This document shows positions 41,910-50,925 of a stretch of 64,000 nucleotides of DNA, in pieces (the first letter of the stretch is position 1; each line of letters begins with the position of its first letter). Both the position numbers and the translations under genes were made by a program. A model generated the notes under the pieces. It was not told the origin of the DNA. It saw nothing but the letters and a program-made list of their open reading frames with translations, and ran no database searches. Location of the stretch: assembly GCA_030681515.1 (NCBI GenBank), contig JAUXSE010000016.1, positions 124,001 to 188,000 of the forward strand. Reading direction: 5' to 3'. Source of the stretch: Geothrix sp. (GTDB taxonomy: Bacteria > Acidobacteriota > Holophagae > Holophagales > Holophagaceae).

Positions 41910-42182
41910 TCACAACTGCATGACCACGCCCGGCAGCTTCTGGATGGCCTCCCGCAGCGGGGTCTCGGCCTGGGCGTGGGGCAGGGTGATCCAGAAGGTG
42001 TAGCTGATGAAGCTGCCTTTGCAGTTGGACTGGTGCCGCTCGTCGCCTTCGGGTTGGGGTCCCAGGTGGGCGAGGATCAGTTCCATCACCATATCGGGGC
42101 GCAGTTCCTCCTGGCGCCCGATGATCTTCATGGGGACGCGGGTGGGATAGGTGATCTCGGGCCGACGGCAGGCTTCTTCCAT
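41910..42182 (-). CDS. DUF493 (YbeD-like) protein
   Basis: A 90-residue alpha/beta protein, EITYPTRVPMKIIGRQEELRPDMVMELILAHLG..., ending SNCKGSFISYTFWITLPHAQAETPLREAIQKLPGVVMQL. The spacing KxIG...SxxKGxxxSxTxxI...VxMxL matches the DUF493/YbeD family, of ACT-like regulatory fold and uncertain role. It lies 13 bases past the right repeat of the low-GC cassette, convergent with it. Confidence 0.8.
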   Translation of the reverse strand: MEEACRRPEITYPTRVPMKIIGRQEELRPDMVMELILAHLGPQPEGDERHQSNCKGSFISYTFWITLPHAQAETPLREAIQKLPGVVMQL

Positions 42183-42234
42183 GACGCCATTGTCCCTTGC
42201 TTTTCCCTATCGCTCAATGCGCCAGCATTGAGAG

Positions 42235-42510
42235 CTACTTGACCTCGATCTCCCGCAGATCCTTCCCCGGCTTGAAGCGGATGCTCTTGCCCTTGGGGAT
42301 CTGGACGCTGGCGCCGGTCTTGATGTTCCGGCCCATGCCGCGCTTGCGGGGGCGGGGCTCGAAGACGCCGAAGCCGCGGATCTCGATGCGGTGGCCATTG
42401 AGGAGGGCATCCTTCAGCCGCTCCGTGAGCAGATCCACCACCTGGAGGGCGGTGGCCCGGGAGCAGGGATGCACTTTCATCAACGAATTGGCGATGTCTA
42501 TCTTGATCAT
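42235..42510 (-). CDS. HU/IHF-family DNA-binding protein
   Basis: A 91-residue histone-like protein: MIKIDIANSLMKVHPCSRATALQVVDLLTERLKDALLNGHRIEIRGFGVFEPRPRKRGMGRNIKTGASVQIPKG...IRFKPGKDLR. RIEIRGFGVF and GRNIKTG are the family signatures, including the beta-arm that bends DNA. The RGFG and RNIKTG variants recall IHF-alpha/beta types more than classic HU. It packages DNA and may assist recombination or regulation. Confidence 0.93.
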   Translation of the reverse strand: MIKIDIANSLMKVHPCSRATALQVVDLLTERLKDALLNGHRIEIRGFGVFEPRPRKRGMGRNIKTGASVQIPKGKSIRFKPGKDLREIEVK

Positions 42511-42559
42511 CGGCGACCTCGGGCCATGGGGTGGGAGAGCCAGAATAGGGGAAGGGGGT

Positions 42560-43801
42560 TCAGCGTGCCAGGGTGATTTTCACATCCGTGGCCGGGGGCA
42601 TGGCCATGGGCATGCCGGGGGCCTGGGGCAGGATGGGCGGGGGGGCCTGCCCGGCGGACTCCCGGCCGCCGCCGCCCTGGGCGATGGACATGCCGCGCTC
42701 CATGTTGGCCTTGGCCATGTCGGCCGTGGCCATGACGCCTTCGAGGCGGAGCTTGAATTCGCCCACGTTGGTGGCCCGGAGGAGGGCCTCCTCTTCGGTG
42801 ATGAGATTCTGGCGCAGCAGGAAGTAGAGGCTCTGGTCGAAGGTCTGCATGCCGTACTGGGCCGTGCCCGAGGCGATGACATCCTTCAGCATCTTGGTCT
42901 TGTCCTTGTCCTCGATGCAGCTGCGCACGGTCTCTGTGGCCACCATGACCTCCACGGCGGGCACGCGGCCATGGCCATCGGCCCGGGGCACCAGGCGCTG
43001 GGAGATGACGCCCTTGAGTACGGAGGCGATCTGGAGGCGGATCTGCTTCTGGTGGTGGGGCGGGAAGACGGAGATCACGCGGTTGATGGTCTCCGTGGCG
43101 TCCAGGGTGTGCAGGGTGCTGAAGACCAGGTGGCCGGTCTCGGCCGCGTGAAGGGCGGTCTCGATGGTCTCCAGGTCGCGCATCTCGCCCACGAGGATCA
43201 CGTCGGGATCCTGGCGGAGGGCGGCCCGGAGGGCCGAGGAGAAGCTCCGGCAGTCGGCCTCCACCTCGCGCTGGTTCACGATGCTGAGGTTGTCCCGGTG
43301 CAGGTACTCGATGGGATCCTCGATGGTGAGGATGTGCTCGGTGCGGGTGGCGTTGATGAGATCAATCATCGCCGCCAAGGTGGTGGATTTCCCCGAGCCG
43401 GTGGTGCCCGTCACCAGCACCAGGCCGCGCTGTTCCTGGCAGATGGTCTTGAGCACTTTCGGCAGCATCAGGTCGTCAATGGTGTAGATCTTCCGCGGGA
43501 TCACGCGGAGCACCAGGCCCACGGTGCCGCGCTGATTGAAGATGTTGCAGCGGAAGCGGCCCAGGCTCGGCACCGAGTAGGCGATGTCAATGTCGAAGTT
43601 CTCCTTGAACTTCCCCTTCTGCTTGTCGCTGGCCATGATCGCGTAGGCCATGGCGATGGTGTCCTCCTGCACCAGCCGCTTGAACTGGGTCATGGGGGTG
43701 AGCTTGCCCCGGATGCGGGCGATGGGGTGGTTGCCGACCTTGAGGTGGAGGTCGCTGGCACCCTGCTCGCACACGACCGTGAGCAGTTCGTTGATGTGCA
43801 T
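42560..43801 (-). CDS. pilT: type IV pilus retraction ATPase PilT-like
   Basis: About 413 residues from MHINELLTVVCEQGASDLHLKVGN, with GGGAGAA before ATG. Walker A GTTGSGKSTTL, Asp box ILTIEDPIEYLH, Walker B RQDPDVILVGEMRDLETI, and His box GHLVFSTLHTLDA mark a hexameric PilT/PilU-type motor. The C-terminal tail is longer than in E. coli or Pseudomonas PilT and Gly/Pro-rich (GGGGRESAGQAPPPILPQAPGM). Powers pilus retraction in twitching; the linked PilZ/Che genes elsewhere in the window could act on pili. Confidence 0.93.
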   Translation of the reverse strand: MHINELLTVVCEQGASDLHLKVGNHPIARIRGKLTPMTQFKRLVQEDTIAMAYAIMASDKQKGKFKENFDIDIAYSVPSLGRFRCNIFNQRGTVGLVLRVIPRKIYTIDDLMLPKVLKTICQEQRGLVLVTGTTGSGKSTTLAAMIDLINATRTEHILTIEDPIEYLHRDNLSIVNQREVEADCRSFSSALRAALRQDPDVILVGEMRDLETIETALHAAETGHLVFSTLHTLDATETINRVISVFPPHHQKQIRLQIASVLKGVISQRLVPRADGHGRVPAVEVMVATETVRSCIEDKDKTKMLKDVIASGTAQYGMQTFDQSLYFLLRQNLITEEEALLRATNVGEFKLRLEGVMATADMAKANMERGMSIAQGGGGRESAGQAPPPILPQAPGMPMAMPPATDVKITLAR

Positions 43802-43945
43802 GAGGTTCTCCCGAGGTGGGTGCTTCATCTTAGACCCCTGCCGCGACAATGGAAGGGGGTGCGATTAGATCTCGGGAATGGCCGTGGTCTCTGGTAAAAT
43901 CGAGGGTTCTGCCCGGCGTTTGCATGGGCCTATCCAGGAAGCCTG

Positions 43946-45769
43946 ATGACCCCCCTCGAAAAGATCCGCAATCTTGCCATCATCGCCCACGTTGATCACG
44001 GGAAGACCACCCTCGTGGACGCCCTGTTCAAGGGCGCCCACATGTTCCGGGACAACCAGCGCGTGCAGGAACGCGCCATGGACAGCAACGACCAGGAGCG
44101 CGAGCGCGGCATCACCATCCTGGCCAAGACGACCTCCCTGCACTGGGGGGGGTACCGCTTCAACATCGTGGACACCCCGGGCCACGCCGATTTCGGCGGC
44201 GAGGTGGAGCGCGTGCTGAGCATGGTGGATTCCGTGCTGCTGGTGGTGGACGCCTTCGACGGCCCCATGCCCCAGACCAAGTTCGTCACCCGCAAGGCCC
44301 TGGCCCTGGGCCTGAGGCCCATCGTGGTCATCAACAAGGTGGACCGCCCCGGCGCCCGCCCCGTATGGACCCAGGATCAGGTCTTCGATCTGCTCATCGA
44401 GCTGGGCGCCACCGAGGAGCAGCTGGACTTCCCCTGCGTCTTCGCCAGCGCCAAGCTGGGCTACGCCATGCTGGACATGAACGATGCCAGCGAGACACTG
44501 GATCCGCTCTTCGACACCATCGTCAAGCACTGCCCCCACCCCACTGGCAGTCCCGATGCGCCCCTGCAGATGCTCGTCACCCTCATGGACTGGAGCGACT
44601 TCGTCGGCCAGATCGGCATCGGCCGCATCGTGAATGGCCGCATTCATGTCGGCGACAGCGTGAGCCTCATCAAGCGCGATGGCACCGTGCAGCCGCAGAA
44701 GATCACCCAGCTCTACGGATTCGAGGGCCTCACCCGCATCCAGCTCCAGGAGGGCAGCGCCGGCGAGATCGTCGCCATCGCCGGCATCGAGGACATCCGC
44801 GTGGGCGAGACCATCGCGGACGCATCCAATCCCATGGCCCTGGAGTACGTGGACATTGACGAGCCGACCATCTCCATGATGTTCATGGTGAACGCCGGGC
44901 CCTTCGCCGGCCAGGACGGCAAGTACATCCAGAGCCGGCGCATCCGCGAGCGCCTCCAGAAGGAGCTTCAGCACAACGTGGCCCTGCGGGTGGAAGACAC
45001 CGACAGCCCCGATTCCTTCAAGGTGAGCGGCCGCGGCGAGCTGCACCTCTCCGTGCTCATCGAGTCCATGCGCCGCGAGGGCTTCGAACTGTGCGTGAGC
45101 CGTCCCGAAGTCATCCTCCACATCAATGAGCAGGGCGAGAAGCTCGAACCCTATGAGGATGTGACCATTGACATCCCCGAGGCCTACATGGGCGTGACCA
45201 TGGAACACATGGGCAACCGCAAGGCCGAGATGCAGGACATGGGCAACGAATCCGGCCGCATGCGCCTGCACTTCAAGATCCCCAGCCGCGGCCTCATCGG
45301 CTTCCGCAACGAGTTCATGACCGATACCCGCGGCGAAGGCCTCATCCACAGCCTCTTCAGCCACTACGGCCCCCACAAGGGCGAGTTGACCAGCCGCAAG
45401 AACGGCGTGCTCATCAGCATGGAGACCTGCGAGTCCGTGGGCTTCGCCCTCATGAACCTGGAGGAGCGCGGCGTCATCTTCATCCAGCCCGGCACCAAGT
45501 GCTACGAGGGCATGATCGTGGGCGAGCACGCCCGCGAGAACGACCTGGTGGTGAACGTGGCCAAGGCCAAGAAGCTGTCGAACATGCGCTCCAGCGGCAG
45601 CGACGATGCCACCCGCATCACGCCGCCCCGGGAGCACACCCTGGAGCAGGCCCTGGAGTACATCGAGACCGATGAACTGGTGGAAGTGACCCCCAACTTC
45701 ATCCGCATGCGCAAGCGGGTGCTGGACTCCAACGAGCGCAAGAAGTCCGAAAAGCGTTCGGACGCCTGA
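43946..45769 (+). CDS. typA: translational GTPase TypA/BipA
   Basis: A 607-residue ribosome-associated GTPase: G1 [13 protein letters not shown], switch [11 protein letters not shown]3 [18 protein letters not shown]4 [10 protein letters not shown], then elongation-factor-like domains and the TypA-specific C-terminus ([52 protein letters not shown]-like). Known to act in ribosome assembly at low temperature or stress. A TAAAAT hexamer about 50 bases upstream may be the -10. Confidence 0.96.
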   Translation: MTPLEKIRNLAIIAHVDHGKTTLVDALFKGAHMFRDNQRVQERAMDSNDQERERGITILAKTTSLHWGGYRFNIVDTPGHADFGGEVERVLSMVDSVLLVVDAFDGPMPQTKFVTRKALALGLRPIVVINKVDRPGARPVWTQDQVFDLLIELGATEEQLDFPCVFASAKLGYAMLDMNDASETLDPLFDTIVKHCPHPTGSPDAPLQMLVTLMDWSDFVGQIGIGRIVNGRIHVGDSVSLIKRDGTVQPQKITQLYGFEGLTRIQLQEGSAGEIVAIAGIEDIRVGETIADASNPMALEYVDIDEPTISMMFMVNAGPFAGQDGKYIQSRRIRERLQKELQHNVALRVEDTDSPDSFKVSGRGELHLSVLIESMRREGFELCVSRPEVILHINEQGEKLEPYEDVTIDIPEAYMGVTMEHMGNRKAEMQDMGNESGRMRLHFKIPSRGLIGFRNEFMTDTRGEGLIHSLFSHYGPHKGELTSRKNGVLISMETCESVGFALMNLEERGVIFIQPGTKCYEGMIVGEHARENDLVVNVAKAKKLSNMRSSGSDDATRITPPREHTLEQALEYIETDELVEVTPNFIRMRKRVLDSNERKKSEKRSDA

Positions 45770-45773
45770 TTCT

Positions 45774-45967
45774 AGGCTCCAGGCCTCAGGCTTCAGTAAC
45801 AGCTTCCTGATGCGCCGCTGCGCGGCGCGATGATGGTTCAGTTTGGCGCCGGCCCAATTGAGCGGCCCAGAAAAATACACTGGCGTGGGCCGCAGGCCCG
45901 CATCAAAGATCATTTCCTGAAGCCTGAAGCCTGAAGCCTGAAGCCTGAAGCCTGAAGCCTGAAGCCT
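45774..45967. repeat. heptamer-ended palindromic element, no gene
   Basis: Left end: three heptamers AGGCTCC AGGCCTC AGGCTTC (45774-45794). Right end: seven exact copies of GAAGCCT (45919-45967), which is the reverse complement of AGGCTTC. The roughly 125-base interior has strong hairpins (GCGCCGCTGCGCGGCGC; GGGCCGCAGGCCC) and no reading frame. It starts two bases after the typA stop. Same end design as the four-helix-bundle element at 62943-63482. Confidence 0.75.
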
Positions 45968-46005
45968 GTCCCCCCAAGCCCGGTCCATTCGCCTACCCTG
46001 ATCCC

Positions 46006-46701
46006 ATGCCCCAGCCCTACCACGCCCCGCCCCGTGCTGGCTTCCATCAGAAGCTCGGCCCGGGCGGGGCGGCTTCCTTGAGCCTGGCGGTCGTGACGGT
46101 CCTGGGGTTGCTGGGACTTCCGTGGGTGTTCCGGTTCCGGCAGGTCCTCCGGGGCGTCCACGGGGATGAATCCGGATCCGTGGACGCGATTCTCGTGCTG
46201 GGCCGGCGGCTGGAGGGGGACTGGCTGACGCCGGTCTTCGAGGCCCGCCTGGCCCATGCGGAGGCGCTGTGGCGGCAGGGGTTCGCGCCGCGCATCTTCG
46301 TGGCCGGGGGCACCACGGGGACGGCGGCGCGCAGCGAGGCCGAGGCGGGGCGGGACTGGCTGCTGGCCCGGGGCGTCCCCGATGCGGCCATCCTGCTGGA
46401 GGACCGCAGCCAGCACACCCTGGAGAACCTCTTCAACGTGCGGGTCCACATGCGCGCCGAAGGCTGGCGGACCCTGCTGGTGGTTTCGGATCCCCTGCAT
46501 CTCGCCCGGGCCATGGCCACGGCCCGGGGCCTGGATCTGGAGGCGCGGTGCAGCCCGGCGCCGGATGCTCCGCCGAGCCCCGGCACCCTCGCCTGGTGGC
46601 GACGGGCGGCCCTGGAGGCCTTCCTGCTGCACTGGTACCACACCGGAATGTCGTACAGCCGGTTGATCCGGAGCGAACGGCAGCTCGAACGGGTCACCTG
46701 A
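46006..46701 (+). CDS. YdcF/ElyC-like DUF218 membrane-anchored protein
   Basis: A 231-residue protein with one N-terminal membrane helix (AASLSLAVVTVLGLLGLPWVF) and a DUF218 domain: SVDAILVLGRRLEGDWLTPVFEARLAHAEALW, IFVAGGTTGTAARSEAEAGRDWLLARG, ILLEDRSQHTLENLFNVR, LLVVSDPLHLARAM. The last matches the VTSxxHxxRA signature. Relatives (SanA, ElyC, YdcF) affect envelope or vancomycin resistance and lipid-carrier use. The ribosome site is weak. It lies just after the heptamer element. Confidence 0.85.
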   Translation: MPQPYHAPPRAGFHQKLGPGGAASLSLAVVTVLGLLGLPWVFRFRQVLRGVHGDESGSVDAILVLGRRLEGDWLTPVFEARLAHAEALWRQGFAPRIFVAGGTTGTAARSEAEAGRDWLLARGVPDAAILLEDRSQHTLENLFNVRVHMRAEGWRTLLVVSDPLHLARAMATARGLDLEARCSPAPDAPPSPGTLAWWRRAALEAFLLHWYHTGMSYSRLIRSERQLERVT

Positions 46702-46723
46702 TGGCTGCCAGACTGGACGGATC

Positions 46724-47575
46724 ATGACCGGCCACCTCATCCTCGTCCCCACCCCCATTGGAAACCTCGGCGACCTCACGGACCGCGCGAAGGAGGCGTT
46801 GGCCCAGGCCGATCTGGTGGCCTGCGAGGACACCCGCCGCACCGGGGGCCTGCTCAAGCACCTCGGGATTGATAAACCCCTGCTCCGCTTCGACGATCAC
46901 GCGGGCGCCGCGGCCTTCGAGCGGCTGGGCCTGGAACTGGCTTCGGGCCGCACGGTGGCCTACTGCAGCGATGCGGGGATGCCCGGCATCAACGATCCCG
47001 GCTTCGAAATCGCCCGGGCCGCCCGGGCCGCCGGCGCGAAGGTCACCGTGCTGCCCGGGGCCTCGGCCGTGCTGCTGGCGGTGGTGGCCTCGGGCCTGCC
47101 CAGCCACGCCTTCAGTTTCCGGGGCTACCTGCCGAGCCGCGGCGAACCCCGTCGGGCCATGCTCCAGAAGCTCGGCACCGAGGCGGAAACGGTGGTCGTT
47201 TTCGAAACGCCCCACCGCATCCACGACACGCTGGCGGATCTGGAGGAATTGCTGCCGGACCGCGAGATCGCCCTGGGCCGGGAGCTGACGAAGCTGCACG
47301 AAACCTGGTACCGCGGCACCCCCGCTCAGGTGAAGGCCCAACTCGGCGGCGAGGACCGGGGCGAGATGGTGCTGGTACTGGCGGGGGCATCCGCCAAGCG
47401 CCTGGTCACGGAGGCGGCCGCGGAATTCGATGGCAAGGATCTGCCGGAGTGGGCCCGGACCTACCTCGCCGCCGCGCGGGAGGGCGGCATGACCCTCCGC
47501 GAGGCCGTGAAGCCCCTGGCCAAGCACCTGGGGGTGTCCGCCTCGGAACTGTACCGGCTGGCCTCCGTCCTCTGA
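46724..47575 (+). CDS. rsmI: 16S rRNA (cytidine-1402-2'-O)-methyltransferase RsmI
   Basis: A 283-residue tetrapyrrole-methylase-fold enzyme: LILVPTPIGNLGDLTDRAKEAL, VACEDTRRTGGLLKHLGI, CSDAGMPGINDPGFEIARAAR, VLPGASAVLLAVVASGLPSHAF and FVFETPHRI-like VVVFETPHRIHDTL. It methylates ribose at C1402 of 16S rRNA for accurate decoding. 22 bases follow the DUF218 gene. Confidence 0.95.
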   Translation: MTGHLILVPTPIGNLGDLTDRAKEALAQADLVACEDTRRTGGLLKHLGIDKPLLRFDDHAGAAAFERLGLELASGRTVAYCSDAGMPGINDPGFEIARAARAAGAKVTVLPGASAVLLAVVASGLPSHAFSFRGYLPSRGEPRRAMLQKLGTEAETVVVFETPHRIHDTLADLEELLPDREIALGRELTKLHETWYRGTPAQVKAQLGGEDRGEMVLVLAGASAKRLVTEAAAEFDGKDLPEWARTYLAAAREGGMTLREAVKPLAKHLGVSASELYRLASVL

Positions 47576-47605
47576 TTGAACCTCGTCGGGATGATTTGTG
47601 GGCAT

Positions 47606-47640
47606 CGGTCACAACAGGAGCGTACTCCCGTTGTATCGGC
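47606..47640 (+). promoter_or_regulatory. hairpin in the spacer upstream of the hydrogenase operon
   Basis: CACAAC-AGGAG-CGTA-CTCCC-GTTGTA folds as a ten-pair stem with one mismatch in the 187-base spacer between rsmI and hoxF. It could end rsmI transcription (no U-run) or be an operator. No clear sigma-54 or FNR-like site was seen. Confidence 0.3.
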
Positions 47641-47762
47641 TGGAGCCCCGGCGTAGATTCATGATGTTCGAGTCGTCTTTAATGTGAAACACCGGGTGCG
47701 CCAGATCCACTCGGTGGACACGGGCCGGGAACAGGCTCCCGGCCAGACCCAGGGAGATGCCC

Positions 47763-49637
47763 ATGTCCCTCGCCCATACGGCCGACCCCCAGGAAGCGGT
47801 TTCCCGGATCCTGCAGCGGCATGGCCGGGATCCGGGGGAGCTGCTGCAGATCCTCGTGGAGGTGCAGCACGCCTTCCATCACATCCCCGAGGAGGTGATG
47901 GCCCTGCTGTCGGAGCGGCTGGGGGTGCCGCTCGTGCGCGTGAGGGGCGTGGTGTCCTTCTACAGTTTCCTCAGCCCGGTGCCCCAGGGCGAGGTGGTGA
48001 TCCACTTCAGTGACAACATCACCGACCGCATGGGGGGCAATGCCGAGCTGGCGTCCCTTCTGTGCGAGCGGCTGGGGGTGGCCCTCGGGGAAACCCGCCG
48101 GGATGGCCGGGTGAGCGTGCACATGACCTCATGCACGGGCATGTCGGACCAGGGCCCCGCGGCCCTGGTGGACTACCTGCCCCTGACCCGGCTGGATACC
48201 GCGCGCATCCGCCAGATCGCCGACCTGGTGAACGCGGGCGTCCCGGTATCGGGCTGGCCCAGGGATTTCTTCACGGTGGAGACCCAGATCCGAAGGTCCG
48301 ACGTGGTCTTCCGGACGCCCCTCGAACCGGGGGCCGGGCTGCGGGCCAGCCTGGAGCGCGGAGGCGAGATCCTGCCAGCCTGGGCCGAGGACATGGCGCC
48401 CGGCGATGCCACCCGCCACCACCTGGAACGGGGCGGCGCCGAGACCCTCAAGGAGATCTACCGCTCCGAGCTGCGGGGCCGGGGCGGGGCCGGTTTCAAG
48501 ACCGCCATCAAGTGGGAATCCGTGCGCAACGGCAAGATGGGCGGGCGCTACGTGCTCTGCAACGCGGACGAGGGCGAACCGGGCACCTTCAAGGATCGCG
48601 CGCTGCTCACGGATCATGCGGACACGGTCTTCGAGGGCATGACCATCTGCGGCCAGGTGGTGGGATCCAAGAAGGGGATCCTCTATATCCGGCAGGAATA
48701 CTGGTATCTCAAGGAGCACCTGGAAGGCGTGCTGAACCGGCGCCGCGAGGCTGGCCTCCTGGGCCGCGGCATCCTGGGCACGGGCCTGGAATTCGACATC
48801 CAGATCCACTGGGGCGCCGGCGCCTACATCTGCGGCATGGAAAGCGCCATGATCAAGAGCATCGAGGGCCGCCGGGGCATTCCACGGCGCCGATGGCCGC
48901 TGCCCGTGCACATGGGCTACATGAAGAAGCCCACGGTGGTGAACAACGTGGAGACCTTCGCCGCGGCCGCGCTCATCAGCGCCCGAGGCGGCGCGTGGTT
49001 CGCCTACAACGGCACGTCCCAGTCCAGCGGCACCAAGCTCTTCTGCGTGTCCGGGGATTGCGCGAGGCCCGGCGTCTATGAATATCCCTTCGGCGTGACC
49101 CTTCGCGAGGTGCTCCGCGATTGCGGCGGGGAGGAGGCCCAGGGCGCGCAGGTGGGTGGGCCCAGCGGGACCATGGTGAACCAGGGCGAGTTCGACCGCC
49201 GCATCTGCTTCGAGGACCTGGGCAGCACGGGCACCCTCATGATCTTCGGCCCCGGCCGGGACATGTTCGACGCCGTGAAGAATTTCGCGGGCTTCTTCCA
49301 GCATGAAAGCTGCGGACTGTGCGCCCCCTGCCGCGTGGGCACCACGCTCCTGGCCAACTATGTCAGGAAGTTCGACCGCGGGTGGGGCTCCCCGCTGGAT
49401 ATCGCCGAGATCGAGCACATCGCCCAGGTCATGAAGACCATGGCCCACTGCGGGCTGGGCCAGTCCGCCAGCCTGCACATCACCGACAGCATCCGGAAAT
49501 TCCCGGACCTGTGGAATGGCCGGATGCAGACCCGGGAGTTCATCCCCGCGTTCGACCTCGACGACGCGCTGGCAGAGGCCCGGAGCCTGACCGGACGCAA
49601 GGATCCCGCCGCCCATCTGACCCGCGAGGAGGCCTGA
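47763..49637 (+). CDS. hoxF: NAD-reducing [NiFe] hydrogenase diaphorase subunit HoxF (NuoE-NuoF fusion)
   Basis: About 624 residues. The N-terminal part (1-160) is NuoE-like (LLQILVEVQHAFHHIPEEVMALLSERL, GVVSFYSFL) with Cys in SCTGMSDQGPA; the rest is NuoF-like: NAD site RGRGGAGFKTAIKWE, FMN site CNADEGEPGTFKDR, and the [4Fe-4S] motif CGLCAPCRVGTTL. It exchanges electrons with NAD(H) via FMN. ATG 47763 was preferred to 47757 because GGGAG directly abuts the latter. Confidence 0.94.
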   Translation: MSLAHTADPQEAVSRILQRHGRDPGELLQILVEVQHAFHHIPEEVMALLSERLGVPLVRVRGVVSFYSFLSPVPQGEVVIHFSDNITDRMGGNAELASLLCERLGVALGETRRDGRVSVHMTSCTGMSDQGPAALVDYLPLTRLDTARIRQIADLVNAGVPVSGWPRDFFTVETQIRRSDVVFRTPLEPGAGLRASLERGGEILPAWAEDMAPGDATRHHLERGGAETLKEIYRSELRGRGGAGFKTAIKWESVRNGKMGGRYVLCNADEGEPGTFKDRALLTDHADTVFEGMTICGQVVGSKKGILYIRQEYWYLKEHLEGVLNRRREAGLLGRGILGTGLEFDIQIHWGAGAYICGMESAMIKSIEGRRGIPRRRWPLPVHMGYMKKPTVVNNVETFAAAALISARGGAWFAYNGTSQSSGTKLFCVSGDCARPGVYEYPFGVTLREVLRDCGGEEAQGAQVGGPSGTMVNQGEFDRRICFEDLGSTGTLMIFGPGRDMFDAVKNFAGFFQHESCGLCAPCRVGTTLLANYVRKFDRGWGSPLDIAEIEHIAQVMKTMAHCGLGQSASLHITDSIRKFPDLWNGRMQTREFIPAFDLDDALAEARSLTGRKDPAAHLTREEA

Positions 49638-49640
49638 GCC

Positions 49641-50366
49641 ATGACCGACACATTCCTTCTGGACGGCAAGGAGATCCCCTTCCGCGAGGGCCAGACGGTC
49701 CTGCAGGCCGCGCTGTCCGCCGGGCATTTCATCCCCCACCTGTGCTGGCGGCCGCAGCTGGAGCCCCACAGCTCCTGCCGCCTCTGCACGGTCATCATCA
49801 AGGGCCGGCCCTTCTCCTCCTGCACCCAGCCCGCCATGAAGGATCAGGAGGTGGCGTGCGACACGCCCGAGCTGCTGGCCCTGCGCCGGGCCGTGATCCA
49901 GATGATCTTCGTGGAGGGCAACCACTACTGCCCATCCTGCGAGGAGAGCGGCCATTGCCGCCTGCAGGCCACCGCCTACCACCTGGGCCTCCAGGATAAC
50001 CATTTCCCGCAGCAGTTCCCCATCCGCGAGCGGGACAGCAGCCATCCGGAGGTGAACATGGACCGGGACCGCTGCATCCGCTGCGAAACCTGCGTGCGGG
50101 CCAGCCGGGATCTGGACCGGAAGAACATCTTCGGCATCCACGGCCGGGGCATCAAGTCGAAGCTGGCCGTGAACGCGCCCTCGGGGTTGCTGAAGGACAC
50201 GGACCTGGCCGCCGGGGACCAGGCCGTGGCGCTCTGCCCCACCGGGTGCCTGACCGTGAAGGGGGTGGGATTCAAGGTGCCCATCGGCGAGCGCGTCTAC
50301 GACAAGGAATCCATCAGTGCCGTGGCCCTGAGGGAATTCCAGGCACAGGAGGCCCTCCGTGGCTGA
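49641..50366 (+). CDS. hoxU: hydrogenase diaphorase small FeS subunit HoxU
   Basis: A 241-residue NuoG-like electron-transfer protein. [2Fe-2S] cluster: HLCWRPQLEPHSSCRLCTV with SSCTQPA; His/Cys [4Fe-4S] set YCPSCEESGHCRLQ; ferredoxin-type CIRCETCVRASRDLD with late CPTGCLTVKG. Links HoxF to the hydrogenase HoxYH. Starts three bases after hoxF and overlaps hoxY by eight bases. Confidence 0.94.
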   Translation: MTDTFLLDGKEIPFREGQTVLQAALSAGHFIPHLCWRPQLEPHSSCRLCTVIIKGRPFSSCTQPAMKDQEVACDTPELLALRRAVIQMIFVEGNHYCPSCEESGHCRLQATAYHLGLQDNHFPQQFPIRERDSSHPEVNMDRDRCIRCETCVRASRDLDRKNIFGIHGRGIKSKLAVNAPSGLLKDTDLAAGDQAVALCPTGCLTVKGVGFKVPIGERVYDKESISAVALREFQAQEALRG

Positions 50367-50901
50367 GAAACTCAAAGTCGCCACCTGTTCGCTGGCCGGC
50401 TGCTTCGGCTGCCACATGTCCCTGCTGGACATAGACGAGCGTTTCCTCGACCTCCTGGAAGTGGTGGAATTCGACCGGAGCCCCATTGACGACATCAAGC
50501 ACATCAGCCAGCCCGTGGACCTCGGCCTGATCGAAGGCGGCGTCTGCAACGCGGAGAACGTCCACGTCCTCCACGAGTTCCGCAGCATGTGCAAGGTGCT
50601 GGTCGCCGTGGGCGAGTGCGGCATCACCGGCGGCATCCCTTCCATGCGCAACAGCTTCACCCTGAAGCAGTGCCTGGAGGAGTCGTACATCCGCGGCGCC
50701 GGCGTGGAGTTCGCCCAGGTGCCGGATGATCCGGAACTGCCTCTGCTGCTCGACAAGGTGCGGCCTCTGCATCACATCGTGAAGATTGACTACTTCCTTC
50801 CGGGATGCCCGCCGTCGGCCGATGCCTTCTGGCATTTCCTCACCGAGCTGATCGCCGGCCGCGACCCCAGCCTTCCTCCGGCCCTCATCCGCTTCGATTG
50901 A
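50359..50901 (+). CDS. hoxY: [NiFe] hydrogenase small subunit HoxY
   Basis: A 180-residue short small subunit typical of group 3d. Cys ligands to the single proximal [4Fe-4S] cluster: CSLAGCFGCHMSLLD, EGGVCNAEN, VGECGITGGIP, LPGCPPSAD. Lacks a Tat signal and the C-terminal clusters of uptake enzymes, so it is cytoplasmic. GTG start with AGGAGG upstream. Confidence 0.94.
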   Translation: MAEKLKVATCSLAGCFGCHMSLLDIDERFLDLLEVVEFDRSPIDDIKHISQPVDLGLIEGGVCNAENVHVLHEFRSMCKVLVAVGECGITGGIPSMRNSFTLKQCLEESYIRGAGVEFAQVPDDPELPLLLDKVRPLHHIVKIDYFLPGCPPSADAFWHFLTELIAGRDPSLPPALIRFD

Positions 50902-50925
50902 ACGCCCCGCATCAGAGGAACCGCC

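Noticed and set aside
47576-47762. Riboswitch upstream of the hydrogenase genes
   Set aside because: Only one modest hairpin was found, with no known metabolite-aptamer pattern.
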